Made by a program: the position numbers and the translations under genes. Positions 1 to 7,496 of a DNA stretch of 29,315 bases are shown piece after piece. The first letter of the stretch is position 1; every line of letters starts with the position of its first letter. The notes below the pieces were generated by a model. That model did not search any database. It was not told the origin of the DNA and saw only the letters and a list, made by a program, of their open reading frames with translations. This DNA comes from REDI01 sp038123735. Lineage in GTDB: Bacteria; Myxococcota_A; UBA796; GCA-2862545. The DNA lies in assembly GCA_038123735.1 (NCBI GenBank), contig JAYPAP010000036.1, positions 1 to 29,315 of the forward strand. Direction: 5' to 3'.

Positions 1-1064
1 GTGTAGTGGTGGATCCGGGCGTTTTAATTGGTGTAATCGACAAGTTAGAAAGCACGGGCAGGCGTCTACAGCCGGGACAGCTCGTGGTGTCCCGGAATGC
101 TCATGTCATCCTCCCCTATCACCGGATGCTGGATGCCATGAGAGAGGCGAAGGCCGGAAATCAGAAAATTGGCACTACTAAGCGGGGTATCGGCCCTTGT
201 TATGAGGATAAGGTCGCCAGACGTGGGGTTCGAATCGCGGACTTGCTTGATACCCGGGTTTTGCGACGCGCGCTGGAGTCCATCCTTCCCGAGAAGAACC
301 GAATGTTGGTCGAGTGGTACGGAGCTGAGCCGCTAGTCCTTGAGGAGATTCTAGAGGAATATTTGGCGTTCGGTGAGAAGCTCAGGGCATACGCTGTGGA
401 TGCTGTAGGTCTCCTTGCTGACTTACAAAGACAAAACGGCAGCATCTTGTTTGAGGGAGCTCAAGGCACATTCTTGGATGTAGACCACGGGACTTATCCA
501 TTCGTGACCTCGAGCAATGTTGTGGCCGGCAACGCGTGTGCGGGTTCTGGTGTCGGCCCCACGGCGATCGACGAGGTAGTGGGTATCGTCAAGGCGTATA
601 CAACCCGCGTTGGAGCTGGTCCATTCCCATCCGAGGACTTGGGTACAGCTGGTGAGACCCTTCAGCGGATCGGCCATGAATTTGGCGCGACAACCGGCAG
701 ACCGCGTAGATGTGGTTGGTTCGACGCGGTTTTAGTCAAGCATGCCGCCCAGGTGAACGGGCTGACACGAATTGCCTTGACGAAACTCGATGTGTTGTCT
801 GAGTTCGACGAAATTCAGGTTTGCATAGCATATGAGGGACACGATTCTTGGCCCTCTGACCTCGAAAATATCACGCCCATCTACGAGACCCTGCCAGGCT
901 GGAATGCAGACTTACGGGGATGCAAGTCCATGGCTGACTTACCAGCGAATTGTCTGCGCTATATTGCGCACATCGAGGAACTCATTGGGCTTCCCGTGGA
1001 GCTTGTCTCCGTTGGACCAGGACGAAGCGAGACTATTGTCCGGGGCGACCTCTTCACGCGTTAA
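1..1064 (+). CDS. purA: Adenylosuccinate synthetase, 5'-truncated by window edge
   Basis: PurA catalyses the GTP-dependent joining of aspartate to IMP, the first committed step of AMP synthesis in the cytoplasm. The frame is open from base 3 (VVVDPGVL, matching E. coli GNGVVLSP near residue 72), so roughly 70 N-terminal residues, including the first GTP-binding glycine loop, lie outside the window. Family hallmarks are visible: GTTKRGIGPCYEDKVARRG, FEGAQGTFLDVDHGTYP, the TTRVGAGPFP segment, the GATTGRPRRCGW loop and LTKLDVL (the NKXD-like guanine-binding motif). The protein ends RSETIVRGDLF, close to the normal C-terminus, with a TAA stop. A tRNA pair follows on the same strand. Identification is secure; the true start cannot be seen. 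Confidence 0.97.
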   Translation, partial: VVVDPGVLIGVIDKLESTGRRLQPGQLVVSRNAHVILPYHRMLDAMREAKAGNQKIGTTKRGIGPCYEDKVARRGVRIADLLDTRVLRRALESILPEKNRMLVEWYGAEPLVLEEILEEYLAFGEKLRAYAVDAVGLLADLQRQNGSILFEGAQGTFLDVDHGTYPFVTSSNVVAGNACAGSGVGPTAIDEVVGIVKAYTTRVGAGPFPSEDLGTAGETLQRIGHEFGATTGRPRRCGWFDAVLVKHAAQVNGLTRIALTKLDVLSEFDEIQVCIAYEGHDSWPSDLENITPIYETLPGWNADLRGCKSMADLPANCLRYIAHIEELIGLPVELVSVGPGRSETIVRGDLFTR

Positions 1065-1092
1065 TCAGCGTAGGATTTGTGCACCGATCTGG

Positions 1093-1123
1093 TTGAACTT
1101 TCGTTGCCAGGCTGTGTTATGCT
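1093..1123 (+). promoter_or_regulatory. Candidate promoter for the tRNA-Lys/tRNA-Glu pair
   Basis: A TTGAAC box at 1093-1098 and a TATGCT box at 1118-1123 lie just upstream of tRNA-Lys and are followed by a GC-rich stretch (cgccggcggcgg), as is common at stringently controlled stable-RNA promoters. The 19-nt spacing is longer than ideal, so this is a plausible but unproven sigma70-type promoter. Confidence 0.4.
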
Positions 1124-1146
1124 CGTTAAGCGCCGGCGGCGGCTTT

Positions 1147-1219
1147 GGGCCGCTAGCTCAGTTGGAAGAGCACCGGACTTTTAATCCGATGGTCACAGGT
1201 TCGAGCCCTGTGCGGCCCA
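1147..1219 (+). tRNA. tRNA-Lys (anticodon UUU)
   Basis: The cloverleaf is readable. The acceptor stem GGGCCGC (1147-1153) pairs perfectly with GCGGCCC (1212-1218) and A1219 is the discriminator. The D arm contains AGCTCAGTTGGAAGAGC. The anticodon stem CCGGA/TCCGG (with flanking pairing) frames the loop CTTTTAA with anticodon TTT. The T arm is ACAGG-TTCGAGC-CCTGT. The 3' CCA is not encoded and must be added by nucleotidyltransferase. Confidence 0.95.
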
Positions 1220-1245
1220 TCATTCCGGAGCGATTCTCGTTCTTT

Positions 1246-1320
1246 CACCCCATCGTCTAGTCAGGTCCAGGACACCGGGTTTTCATCCCGGCAACCGGGG
1301 TTCGAATCCCCGTGGGGTGA
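1246..1320 (+). tRNA. tRNA-Glu (anticodon UUC)
   Basis: Acceptor CACCCCA (1246-1252) pairs with TGGGGTG (1313-1319), and A1320 is the discriminator. The anticodon stem CCGGG/CCCGG holds the loop TTTTCAT with anticodon TTC. The T arm is CGGGG-TTCGAAT-CCCCG. The GTCTAG...CCAGGAC D arm is typical of tRNA-Glu. No CCA is encoded. It lies 26 nt after tRNA-Lys, ahead of a terminator, so the two are probably cotranscribed. Confidence 0.95.
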
Positions 1321-1328
1321 CTTTCTTC

Positions 1329-1362
1329 AAAAACCCTCAGTGCGTCGCACTGAGGGTTTTTT
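1329..1362. terminator. Bidirectional intrinsic terminator
   Basis: CCCTCAGTG (1334-1342) pairs with CACTGAGGG (1348-1356) and is flanked by five A on the left and six T on the right. It can therefore terminate the tRNA-Lys/Glu transcript on the plus strand and the lipoprotein gene on the minus strand, whose stop codon lies only 3 nt away. Confidence 0.9.
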
Positions 1363-1364
1363 GC

Positions 1365-2150
1365 TTAGAAGGCACAGAAGTAGAGGTTGCCTAGGTCATG
1401 GATCGTTGCAGCATCATTGTGGATCACCACGACTTGCCAGCCGTGAGACTCAAGGGTGTCGCTACGTAGGCCGAATACGACAGCGTCTCCCATTTGCCAG
1501 GCAGCGATCACCCGAGGAACGAATACGGATTGAGTCAGGGTAATCGGAGCCTGCTCCAACAGTTCGGGAGGCAGTATTTCAGTGCCAACGATGCGTGTAA
1601 TTTCCCGGCTTTCGTCCACGAACCACATCGAAATCACATTTTCGCCCACCTGGGTAAGCCCGAGCGTGGCATCGCCTGCCTGGAATAATCGCTTGCTGTC
1701 TTCTTCAACGGTCAGAACTTCAAGGCCGGACACCCCGGTGGCGGTTGGTGACGTGAGCCAAATCAGCTCTTGCTCTGGTGCTCCTCGCAAGGGAACTAGA
1801 CGTTCCACGGGAGTATCGTCGCATCCGTATGTGCCCGAAGTGGCCGCGGCCACAATTACAGGAATGGCCTCGTTTGCGGAATGTGCTTTGAGTTCCGTGC
1901 CCTCAGGAAGGTCCCAGCCCGACTGAAGAAGAACCGTTGGTTCTGGGGCCGTTAACAGAGAGTTGCCAATCGCCCACCAACCGTGCAGCAGGGGCACCGC
2001 ATCTGATGGCCACTCAGTCTTCGTCGAAGTGGCTCGGGGTTCAGTGAGAGTGCCATTGAAGGACGTATCCATATCTCGCTCATAAATCGGTCGTTCAGCC
2101 GCTTTGGGGCAGCCGGCAAGGAGAACCGTAGCCAGTATCGCTCGAATCAT
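1365..2150 (-). CDS. Predicted lipoprotein of unknown function
   Basis: The 261-residue product starts MIRAILATVLLAGC, a short signal peptide with an LLAGC lipobox, so Cys14 is the likely lipidation site and the protein is probably anchored on the periplasmic face of a membrane. The mature part shows no catalytic motif or domain I recognise. It is acidic and rich in short beta-like segments (for example TEILPPELLEQAPITLTQ and WQVVVIHNDAATIHDLGN), compatible with a beta-propeller-like or other all-beta fold. The start at 2150 was chosen because it gives the signal peptide directly and has GAGGA upstream. A longer frame reaching 2243 would run into the tRNA-Arg gene and its terminator. It is a solitary minus-strand gene between the tRNA-Arg terminator and the shared terminator at 1329-1362. 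Function unknown. Confidence 0.8.
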   Translation of the reverse strand: MIRAILATVLLAGCPKAAERPIYERDMDTSFNGTLTEPRATSTKTEWPSDAVPLLHGWWAIGNSLLTAPEPTVLLQSGWDLPEGTELKAHSANEAIPVIVAAATSGTYGCDDTPVERLVPLRGAPEQELIWLTSPTATGVSGLEVLTVEEDSKRLFQAGDATLGLTQVGENVISMWFVDESREITRIVGTEILPPELLEQAPITLTQSVFVPRVIAAWQMGDAVVFGLRSDTLESHGWQVVVIHNDAATIHDLGNLYFCAF

Positions 2151-2196
2151 GGAGTCCTCACTGTGGAATACACCAAACCGTAAGCGCCGGCCACCA

Positions 2197-2231
2197 AAAG
2201 AAAAGACCCAGTGTCGTCTCGACACTGGGTC
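2197..2231 (-). terminator. Intrinsic terminator after tRNA-Arg
   Basis: GACCCAGTGTCG (2205-2216) and CGACACTGGGTC (2220-2231) form a perfect 12-bp stem with a 3-nt loop. On the minus strand it is followed by TTTTCTTTT. It lies 8 nt beyond the 3' end of tRNA-Arg and separates it from the lipoprotein gene. Confidence 0.88.
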
Positions 2232-2238
2232 TTCGAAG

Positions 2239-2312
2239 CACACCCAAAGGGAGTCGAACCCCTAACCCCTGGATCCGAAGTCCAGTGCTCTATCCAATTG
2301 AGCTATGGGTGC
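2239..2312 (-). tRNA. tRNA-Arg (anticodon UCG)
   Basis: Read on the minus strand, acceptor GCACCCA (2312-2306) pairs with TGGGTGT (2246-2240) with a G-U at the end, and G at 2239 is the discriminator. The anticodon stem CTGGA/TCCAG holds the loop CTTCGGA with anticodon TCG. The T arm is AGGGG-TTCGACT-CCCTT. CCA is not encoded. A strong terminator follows directly. Confidence 0.93.
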
Positions 2313-2506
2313 ATACGGCGGCCGTAACGCGCCCAGAATCTCGGGCCACTTCCTAACTTCACATCGGATTCAGGCGCGTTGGCCATGCGTCCACGTTGGC
2401 CATAGCCTCCTTCATAGCAATTGAATATTGCCATCGGCACCGCCCAGCCCCATCCTGCCTTTGCGAATTAGGATACTAAAATCTGATCACCCTTCTCACA
2501 AAGTAA

Positions 2507-2534
2507 TTGATAGCACAATTCTTGGTGTTACGAT
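2507..2534 (+). promoter_or_regulatory. Candidate promoter upstream of the FapA-like gene
   Basis: TTGATA (2507-2512) and TACGAT (2529-2534), 16 nt apart, resemble sigma70 -35 and -10 boxes and sit in the only AT-rich part of the 246-nt gap after tRNA-Arg. The rest of that gap (2313-2500) shows no gene or RNA that I can recognise. Confidence 0.4.
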
Positions 2535-2558
2535 CACCGTATAGAAGTCGGATTTTCA

Positions 2559-3854
2559 ATGCTTCGCGTGTCACATGCCGCCGGGGAAATGGAGTGTTCC
2601 GTGTCCTTTGACTCGGAAGATGTGCTTGGTGATGCCCCGTCTTTGGCGCATGTGTTGGCGGCTCACGGGGTGCCGGATTCGTTAATTGATGGTCCGACGG
2701 TGGCCGAACTAGAGCGATTGATCGCCTCAAATCAACCTGCGGAAGATGTTGTGGTCGCTCGTGGGCGTGAGCCCGTGCACGGCCGTGATGGTTGGCTGGA
2801 GGTGGTCACAGCAGGTCCAGAACGGCCGGAGGTTGGCCGCGACGTGGTGGACCACAAAGAGGTTGGCGTGCCGCCGTTTGTGAAGTCGGGAGCTGTCGTT
2901 GCGAAGCTCTATCGGGAACGACCTGGGGTTCCCGGTCTGAGCACAAAAGGCGAGGAGATACCTTCTGAAGATGGACAGCCCTGTGCTCAAACGGTGGGCG
3001 TCGGGCTCGAAGTGAGAGACAGCGGCGATGTTGCCGCCCTTCAGGATGGATTTTTTATCCGCGACTCCCAGGGTATCGAAATCGCGGAGCGTTTGCACAT
3101 TAAGGGCGATGTTTCCTATGAAACCGGACACCTGCGTCTGGAGGAAGGAGATGTTGAGGTAGAAGGTAGCGTGATGCCGGGCTTTCATATCGAAACGCCA
3201 GGGAGCATTTTCATCAAAGGGGATGTGGATGGGGCCACCTTGTTCGCCGGAGTAGATATTGAGGTTGAGGGACTGGTATCCGAAGGTGGGGGCTGTATTC
3301 TTCGTGCGGTCGGCAACATCAAAGTCAATCGAGTCTCATCAGCCAAACTGGTCGCTGGCGGAAACATCGATGCCAATACGGAGCTTTATGAGGCAAATGC
3401 AGAGGCTGGCGGCATGGTGTCGGTCACTGGGCGATTGGTGGGTGGCGAGGTATTCGCCGCGCAGGGAGTTGAGATTGTTGTCGCTGGTGGTCCCGGATTT
3501 ACCGCGACCCGGATTGAGGTGGGGCGCAACGCCGCGCGGGTCAAGGAGGCTAAGCAACGCTTAGAACTTCTTTATGGTGCCATCGAGCGGCTGGAGCGCC
3601 TGTTGAGTCGCTCACCGGGTAGGCTCACTCTGCATCGGCGCGTCGTCGGAATGAAGCGCGAACAAGCGCAGTTGTCCGTCATGAGTGAAGCGATGGATGT
3701 ACCACTCGGAAGTGCAAGAGTACGGTTCCTCAAGGCCTTATATCCGGGATGTACGGTGTGTATGGATGGATTGTCCGTGCAGACGGATACGCCGCAGGGT
3801 GCGTGTTCGGTCATCCCAGGCCCAGCTGGTCACCCGATGGTAGAAGCTGCATGA
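2559..3854 (+). CDS. FapA family (DUF342) polymer-forming beta-helix protein
   Basis: The 431-residue protein matches the FapA/DUF342 family: a region of repeated turns such as IKGDVSYETG, EGDVEVEGSVMPGFHIETPG, IFIKGDVDGATL and AVGNIKVNRVS at about residues 180-310, expected to form a right-handed beta-helix. It is followed by a charged, probably helical segment (about 325-372) and a short C-terminal domain. Family members are described as flagellar assembly protein A and related cell-envelope or scaffold proteins, but no flagellar gene is nearby, so the role here is open. The first ATG at 2559 has no clear ribosome site; an in-frame ATG at 2589 (MECSVSF) has GGGGA very close upstream and is a possible alternative. 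It is followed after 62 nt by the methyltransferase gene. Confidence 0.85.
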   Translation: MLRVSHAAGEMECSVSFDSEDVLGDAPSLAHVLAAHGVPDSLIDGPTVAELERLIASNQPAEDVVVARGREPVHGRDGWLEVVTAGPERPEVGRDVVDHKEVGVPPFVKSGAVVAKLYRERPGVPGLSTKGEEIPSEDGQPCAQTVGVGLEVRDSGDVAALQDGFFIRDSQGIEIAERLHIKGDVSYETGHLRLEEGDVEVEGSVMPGFHIETPGSIFIKGDVDGATLFAGVDIEVEGLVSEGGGCILRAVGNIKVNRVSSAKLVAGGNIDANTELYEANAEAGGMVSVTGRLVGGEVFAAQGVEIVVAGGPGFTATRIEVGRNAARVKEAKQRLELLYGAIERLERLLSRSPGRLTLHRRVVGMKREQAQLSVMSEAMDVPLGSARVRFLKALYPGCTVCMDGLSVQTDTPQGACSVIPGPAGHPMVEAA

Positions 3855-3916
3855 CCGCACGATGAGTCTGGTAAAGTGGCGTTCACGGTGATGCGGGCTT
3901 TAGCCATGGGGGAAAT

Positions 3917-4891
3917 GTGCCGAGGGCTCGAGAGCGGTTTCTTTGCTTGGTCGATCCGCGAGCGCAGTCCGCGTTTTTTGCCGACGTTGAACCTGTTTCT
4001 CAGGCAGCCTTACTCGCCTTGCCGGGAGTCGAACTCGCAGAGCCTGAGCGCATCGACTCATTGAGCTTCATCCGTATTGAAGGCGACGTGATTCCACTGC
4101 CTTCCGTACTGAAGCTTCCGTTTGTCCAAGCGGTATTTCAGCGCGACGCCGATGGCCATCTTGGCTACGCCGCAAGCGCATCGCGCCCCCAACTCACCGA
4201 GCATCTGGAAACGGGCGACACTTACCGAGGCAAAACCAACGTCATGGTTACCAAGTTGGCATTGGCGCTGGCGGGTCGTGTGTGGGCGGAAAGAACGGGC
4301 GACACAGCCGTTACCAGTCCAGTGGTTCTAGACCCAATGTGTGGGAGAGGAACAACCCTACTGGCGGCCGCGCGCATGGATTGGTGTGCGTCGGGAATCG
4401 AACAGGACCAAGCTGCAATGCAGCATCTCCACCGTCATCTCAAGCGGCAGTGCAAAGTGCATCGGATCAAGCATGGGGTCTCGCGGGGGTGGACGAACCG
4501 CAAAAACTCAGATGGTGACGGCAAGTTCTTGGAGTACACGTTTGAGAACGCAACCATTCGGCTGGTGGCAGGGGATACGCGAAAAACTCATCAGTACGTT
4601 GGGGCGAACCGTCATGACCTATTGGTTGTCGATTTGCCCTACGGCGTCGAATTTAGAGGTTCACGTGGTCAGCGGAGTCCTTTGGCCACTGTCCAGCAGG
4701 CGATTGAGAGTTGGAGCATCGCGCTCCGGGAGCGAGGGGCTGGGTGTATTGTGTTCAATCGGCTGCAGCCGAGTAGGCGGGACCTGGTCGCTGTGATCCA
4801 ATCAGCCGGTTTTGAGGTTTTGGATTTGGAATTACGCCATCGAATGAGTGATGCAATCGAACGGGATTTCCTGATCTTCGCATGTAAATGA
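3917..4891 (+). CDS. TRM11-like SAM-dependent RNA methyltransferase
   Basis: The 324-residue protein has a divergent N-terminal domain (1-100), a linker with YRGKTNVMVTKLAL (103-116) and a class I SAM-binding fold. Motif I is LDPMCGRGTTLL (138-149), the acidic SAM-ribose contact is probably in SGIEQD (159-164), and the catalytic motif IV is VVDLPYGVEF (237-246), the D-x-P-Y form of guanosine/adenosine N-methyltransferases. This arrangement is characteristic of TRM11-family and UPF0020-type enzymes that methylate tRNA or rRNA bases. No clear THUMP domain can be read. The GTG start at 3917 follows GGGGGA, while ATG codons nearby are out of frame. The exact RNA target is unknown. It may share a transcript with the FapA-like gene. 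Confidence 0.82.
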   Translation: MPRARERFLCLVDPRAQSAFFADVEPVSQAALLALPGVELAEPERIDSLSFIRIEGDVIPLPSVLKLPFVQAVFQRDADGHLGYAASASRPQLTEHLETGDTYRGKTNVMVTKLALALAGRVWAERTGDTAVTSPVVLDPMCGRGTTLLAAARMDWCASGIEQDQAAMQHLHRHLKRQCKVHRIKHGVSRGWTNRKNSDGDGKFLEYTFENATIRLVAGDTRKTHQYVGANRHDLLVVDLPYGVEFRGSRGQRSPLATVQQAIESWSIALRERGAGCIVFNRLQPSRRDLVAVIQSAGFEVLDLELRHRMSDAIERDFLIFACK

Positions 4892-5033
4892 GTATTCCAA
4901 ATTGGCGCTTTCCCCGTTTTGGGTTGAGCGTTTAGGGAACAGTGTGCTACACCGTCGGCGAACGTAAATGGCCCGCCTAGGTTGTTGTCCCTTCAACACC
5001 GGTGCGAAGGCCTTTGCTTTGGAGAAATTTCGA

Positions 5034-5368
5034 ATGTTTCGATGTGATGTCTGTAATAAAGTACTTCCCGCCGGCACTTCTCAGGTCAAGCTGGTGACGG
5101 AAACCCGTCAAAAGACCTACGAGATCGCGAAGAAGATGTCGGATAAGGACATCCGTCGAGCTCGAAGGAATGGGGTCGATATTGGATCCAGCGGCCGCTA
5201 TGCGCAGGGCNNNNNNNNNNGGGCTGGGAAATCCAGAAGGAAGTCACTGTTTGCCCAGATTGGAAGAGCTGCCGCCCCGAGTTGGTGGGTGTTCTTGAAG
5301 CACAACTCGCCGCGCATGCGGCGGTGGATGCTGTGGCTGACCAAGTCGCGAGTTCTGAAAGCGAGTAG
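5034..5368 (+). CDS. Small cysteine-pair (zinc-ribbon-like) protein, interrupted by an N run
   Basis: The ATG at 5034 is preceded by GGAGA at 8-nt spacing and gives MFRCDVCNKVLPAG. After the ten-N run the sequence continues in another frame as GWEIQKEVTVCPDWKSCRP and ends SSESE with TAG at 5366-5368. The two halves each carry a cysteine pair (C4/C7 and CPDWKSC), which would together form a zinc-ribbon-like site, and the EVTVCPDW turn is what is expected opposite the N-terminal knuckle. The frame requires a missing length of 2 modulo 3, so the ten N are a placeholder and not the real length; the protein is about 108-110 residues. The middle is basic (SDKDIRRARRNGVDI). It lies 51 nt before selD. 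Function unknown; an RNA- or protein-binding role is only a guess. Confidence 0.65.
5211..5220. other. Assembly gap (10 N) inside the small cysteine-pair gene
   Basis: Ten N lie between GCGCAGGGC and GGGCTGGG. Reading the two flanks as one protein needs a true gap length of 2, 5 or 8 bases and so on, not 10. Confidence 0.9.
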
Positions 5369-5419
5369 TTCGTTCCGGCCAACCTCTTCGTGCTAGGCTG
5401 CGAGGAGAGGAGGCTTGCT

Positions 5420-6460
5420 ATGGACGTGCGCTTGACGCAGTTCAGTCACGGCGCTGGGTGAGGCTGCAAACTCGCACCCGACGTGCTCGGGCGCATCCTT
5501 GCTACCCAACATGTTTATCCCGATGATGAACGGCTCCTTGTGGGCAATGCATCCCGGGATGACGCAGCGGTGTATCAAATCTCAGACACCGAGGCGCTGG
5601 TGTCGACCACCGACTTCTTTCTACCGATCGTGGATGACCCAGTCGAGTTTGGTCGGATTGCCGCAGCTAATGCTCTCAGCGATGTGTACGCTATGGGAGG
5701 TCGGCCGCTCCTAGCGCTCGGTATTCTTGGCTGGCCAATCGCCAAGCTTCCGCCAGAGGTGGCCCAACGGGTGCTGGAGGGAGGCAGAATCGCCTGTCGG
5801 GAAGCCGGCATATCGCTTGCGGGTGGCCACAGCATTGACAATCCAGAGCCCTTGTTTGGCTTGGCTGTCAGCGGGATGGTGGAGATTGACCGGCTGAAGA
5901 CCAATGCGATGGCGGAAGCTGGGGACCTGATATTTCTTACCAAACCACTGGGTATCGGGGTTTTAACAACCGCAATGAAGCGAGGAGTACTTGACGCGGA
6001 AGACCAGCGTCGCGCCGTTGACCAGATGCTGCAGCTGAACTCGGTGGGATACGATTTGTCCGGAGTTGCGGGAGTGCATGCGGTTACCGACGTCACGGGA
6101 TTCGGTTTGTTAGGCCATTTAGCAGAGGTATGTCATGCTTCTAAAGTAGGAGCTGAACTGGCTTATGATGCTATTCCCGTCTTGCCGAACGTTCGCCAGT
6201 ACGTCGAGAAGGGTGTTTTCCCAGGGGGAACCCGGCGTAATTGGGCCTCCCAACAAGACGCTTTGGTGAACGCTGCGATTGAGGACTCCCAATGGCCAAT
6301 TCTGTGTGACCCGCAGACCAACGGCGGTCTATTGATTACCGTTAGCGAGGAAGGTGCTGCCGATGTTGCTTTACTGCTGGAGTCGCGGGGATTGCACTGC
6401 GCCCCAATCGGCAAGGTTACTGCGGACAATGAGGGTGTGTCCGTAGTAGAAGTTCGCTGA
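5420..6460 (+). CDS. selD: Selenide, water dikinase, itself a selenoprotein (UGA = Sec14)
   Basis: SelD makes selenophosphate from selenide and ATP, the selenium donor for selenocysteine and selenouridine. The full gene starts at ATG 5420 after a strong GAGGAGAGGAGG ribosome site and reads MDVRLTQFSHGAG-U-GCK, where the in-frame TGA at 5459-5461 occupies the position of E. coli catalytic Cys17 (HGAGCGCK). Translation continues without a break to TGA at 6458-6460, giving 346 residues, the usual family length. Further hallmarks are RDDAAVY, STTDFFLPIVDDP, AGGHSIDNPEP, FLTKPLGIGVLTTA, VTDVTGFGLLGHL and LCDPQTNGGLL. A hairpin right after the UGA fits a bacterial SECIS element. A naive caller would start at GTG 5483 and lose the catalytic loop. 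The gene implies that selA, selB, selC and the rest of the Sec pathway exist elsewhere in the genome. Confidence 0.95.
5459..5494 (+). promoter_or_regulatory. UGA Sec codon and putative bSECIS hairpin in selD
   Basis: After the UGA (5459-5461), CCCGA (5477-5481) pairs with TCGGG (5487-5491), extended by GC/GC across an A-C mismatch (5474-5475 with 5493-5494). The five-base apical loop CGTGC places a GU about 22 nt after the UGA, within the range known for SelB-binding bacterial SECIS elements. Confidence 0.75.
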
Positions 6461-6511
6461 AGCAAACATCCACGCTCCAACGCCACGGGTTTGTGTTACA
6501 GGATACCGGCA

Positions 6512-7496
6512 ATGGGGTCATCGATGAGCGGTGTGCGAATTTACGAAGTCGGCCTACGCGACGGCCTTCAGAACGAGTCGGGCTTCGTGAAGACTGACGA
6601 TAAGCTTCGCCTCGCCCACGAACTCGTCCAAGCGGGGTTTAAGGATATTGANNNNNNNNNNGGTTGGGTCTTTCGTGTCACCTCGGTACGTGCCGCAAAT
6701 GGCAGATACAGACCAGCTTTTTCGGCGGCTTGAGCCGGTTGATGGCGTGCGATTCTGGGCGCTTGTTCCCAATCGGCGCGGCCTGGAGCGTGCCCTCGAC
6801 GCAGGGGTTCGCAATGTCGCGACCTTCATGTCTGCCAGCGAGACCCACAACATCAAAAACGTGAATCGAACCATGCGGGAGTCTCTCGATGCGTTGAAGC
6901 GGGTCGTACAGACCGCACGCGCGGAGGGTCTCGGAATTCGGTCGTACATTTCAACGGTTTTCGGCTGCCCGTACGAAGGGAACGTGTCCGTGACTAAGAC
7001 CATCGAGCTTTCGATGGAGCTTCTAGAAGCGGGTGCGTCTGAAATCGCGCTCGGAGACACGACTGGGATGGGAACGCCGCTGCAGGTGCAGAACACTCTA
7101 AAAGCCCTGTCGGAGGCTGGCGTACCGCTTGAGCAGGTTGCGTGTCATTTTCATGATACGCGCGGCACCGCGGTGGCCAATGCGTTCGCCGCATGGCAGT
7201 CAGGCATACGGAGCTTTGATGGGTCACTTGGGGGAATTGGTGGCTGCCCATATGCCCCAGGAGCAACCGGCAACGCCTCGACCGAAGATTTGGTCCATAT
7301 GTTTGATGCCATGGGGCAACCCACCGGCGTTGACTTGACCAAGACCTGTGCGGCGTCCGAATTTCTCGAAACGGTGCTCGGTAAGCAAAGCCCAGGACGC
7401 TACCTCCAGTACGATAAAGCGGCCCGATCACGTAATTCGAAGCGCGATGTCGAAGACGAATCGAATGTGGACAGCGAGAGTACTCGGACCGCCTGA
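6512..7496 (+). CDS. mvaB: Hydroxymethylglutaryl-CoA lyase, interrupted by an N run
   Basis: HMG-CoA lyase splits HMG-CoA into acetyl-CoA and acetoacetate, ending leucine degradation. The TIM-barrel hallmarks are present: VGLRDGLQNE with the metal-binding Asp, VGSFVSPRYVPQMAD, CHFHDTRGTAVANAF with the metal-binding HxH, and GGIGGCPYAPGATGN with the active-site Cys and the metal-ligand Asn. The ten N at 6652-6661 break the frame, but joining the flanks with nothing between them gives D-I-E-V-G-S-F in frame, so the gene is intact (324 residues from 6512). Two starts are possible: ATG 6512 with AGGA 8 nt upstream, or ATG 6524 (MSGVRIYEVG) with GGGG 6 nt upstream. Its TGA overlaps the ATG of the FHA gene, suggesting translational coupling. 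The last 25 residues or so are polar and probably disordered. Confidence 0.9.
6652..6661. other. Assembly gap (10 N) inside mvaB
   Basis: The left flank ends gatattga and the right flank begins ggttggg. Direct abutment restores the conserved IEVGSFVSP reading, so the true number of missing bases is most likely zero. Confidence 0.9.

Noticed and set aside
4968..5033. Extended N-terminus of the small cysteine-pair protein from ATG 4968
   Set aside because: The ATG at 5034 has GGAGA at 8-nt spacing and begins directly with the cysteine knuckle; the extension has no ribosome site.
5459..5482. selD as a pseudogene with a premature stop or a truncated protein starting at GTG 5483
   Set aside because: The reading before the TGA aligns precisely with the SelD N-terminus, the TGA is at the Cys/Sec site, and a SECIS-like hairpin follows.
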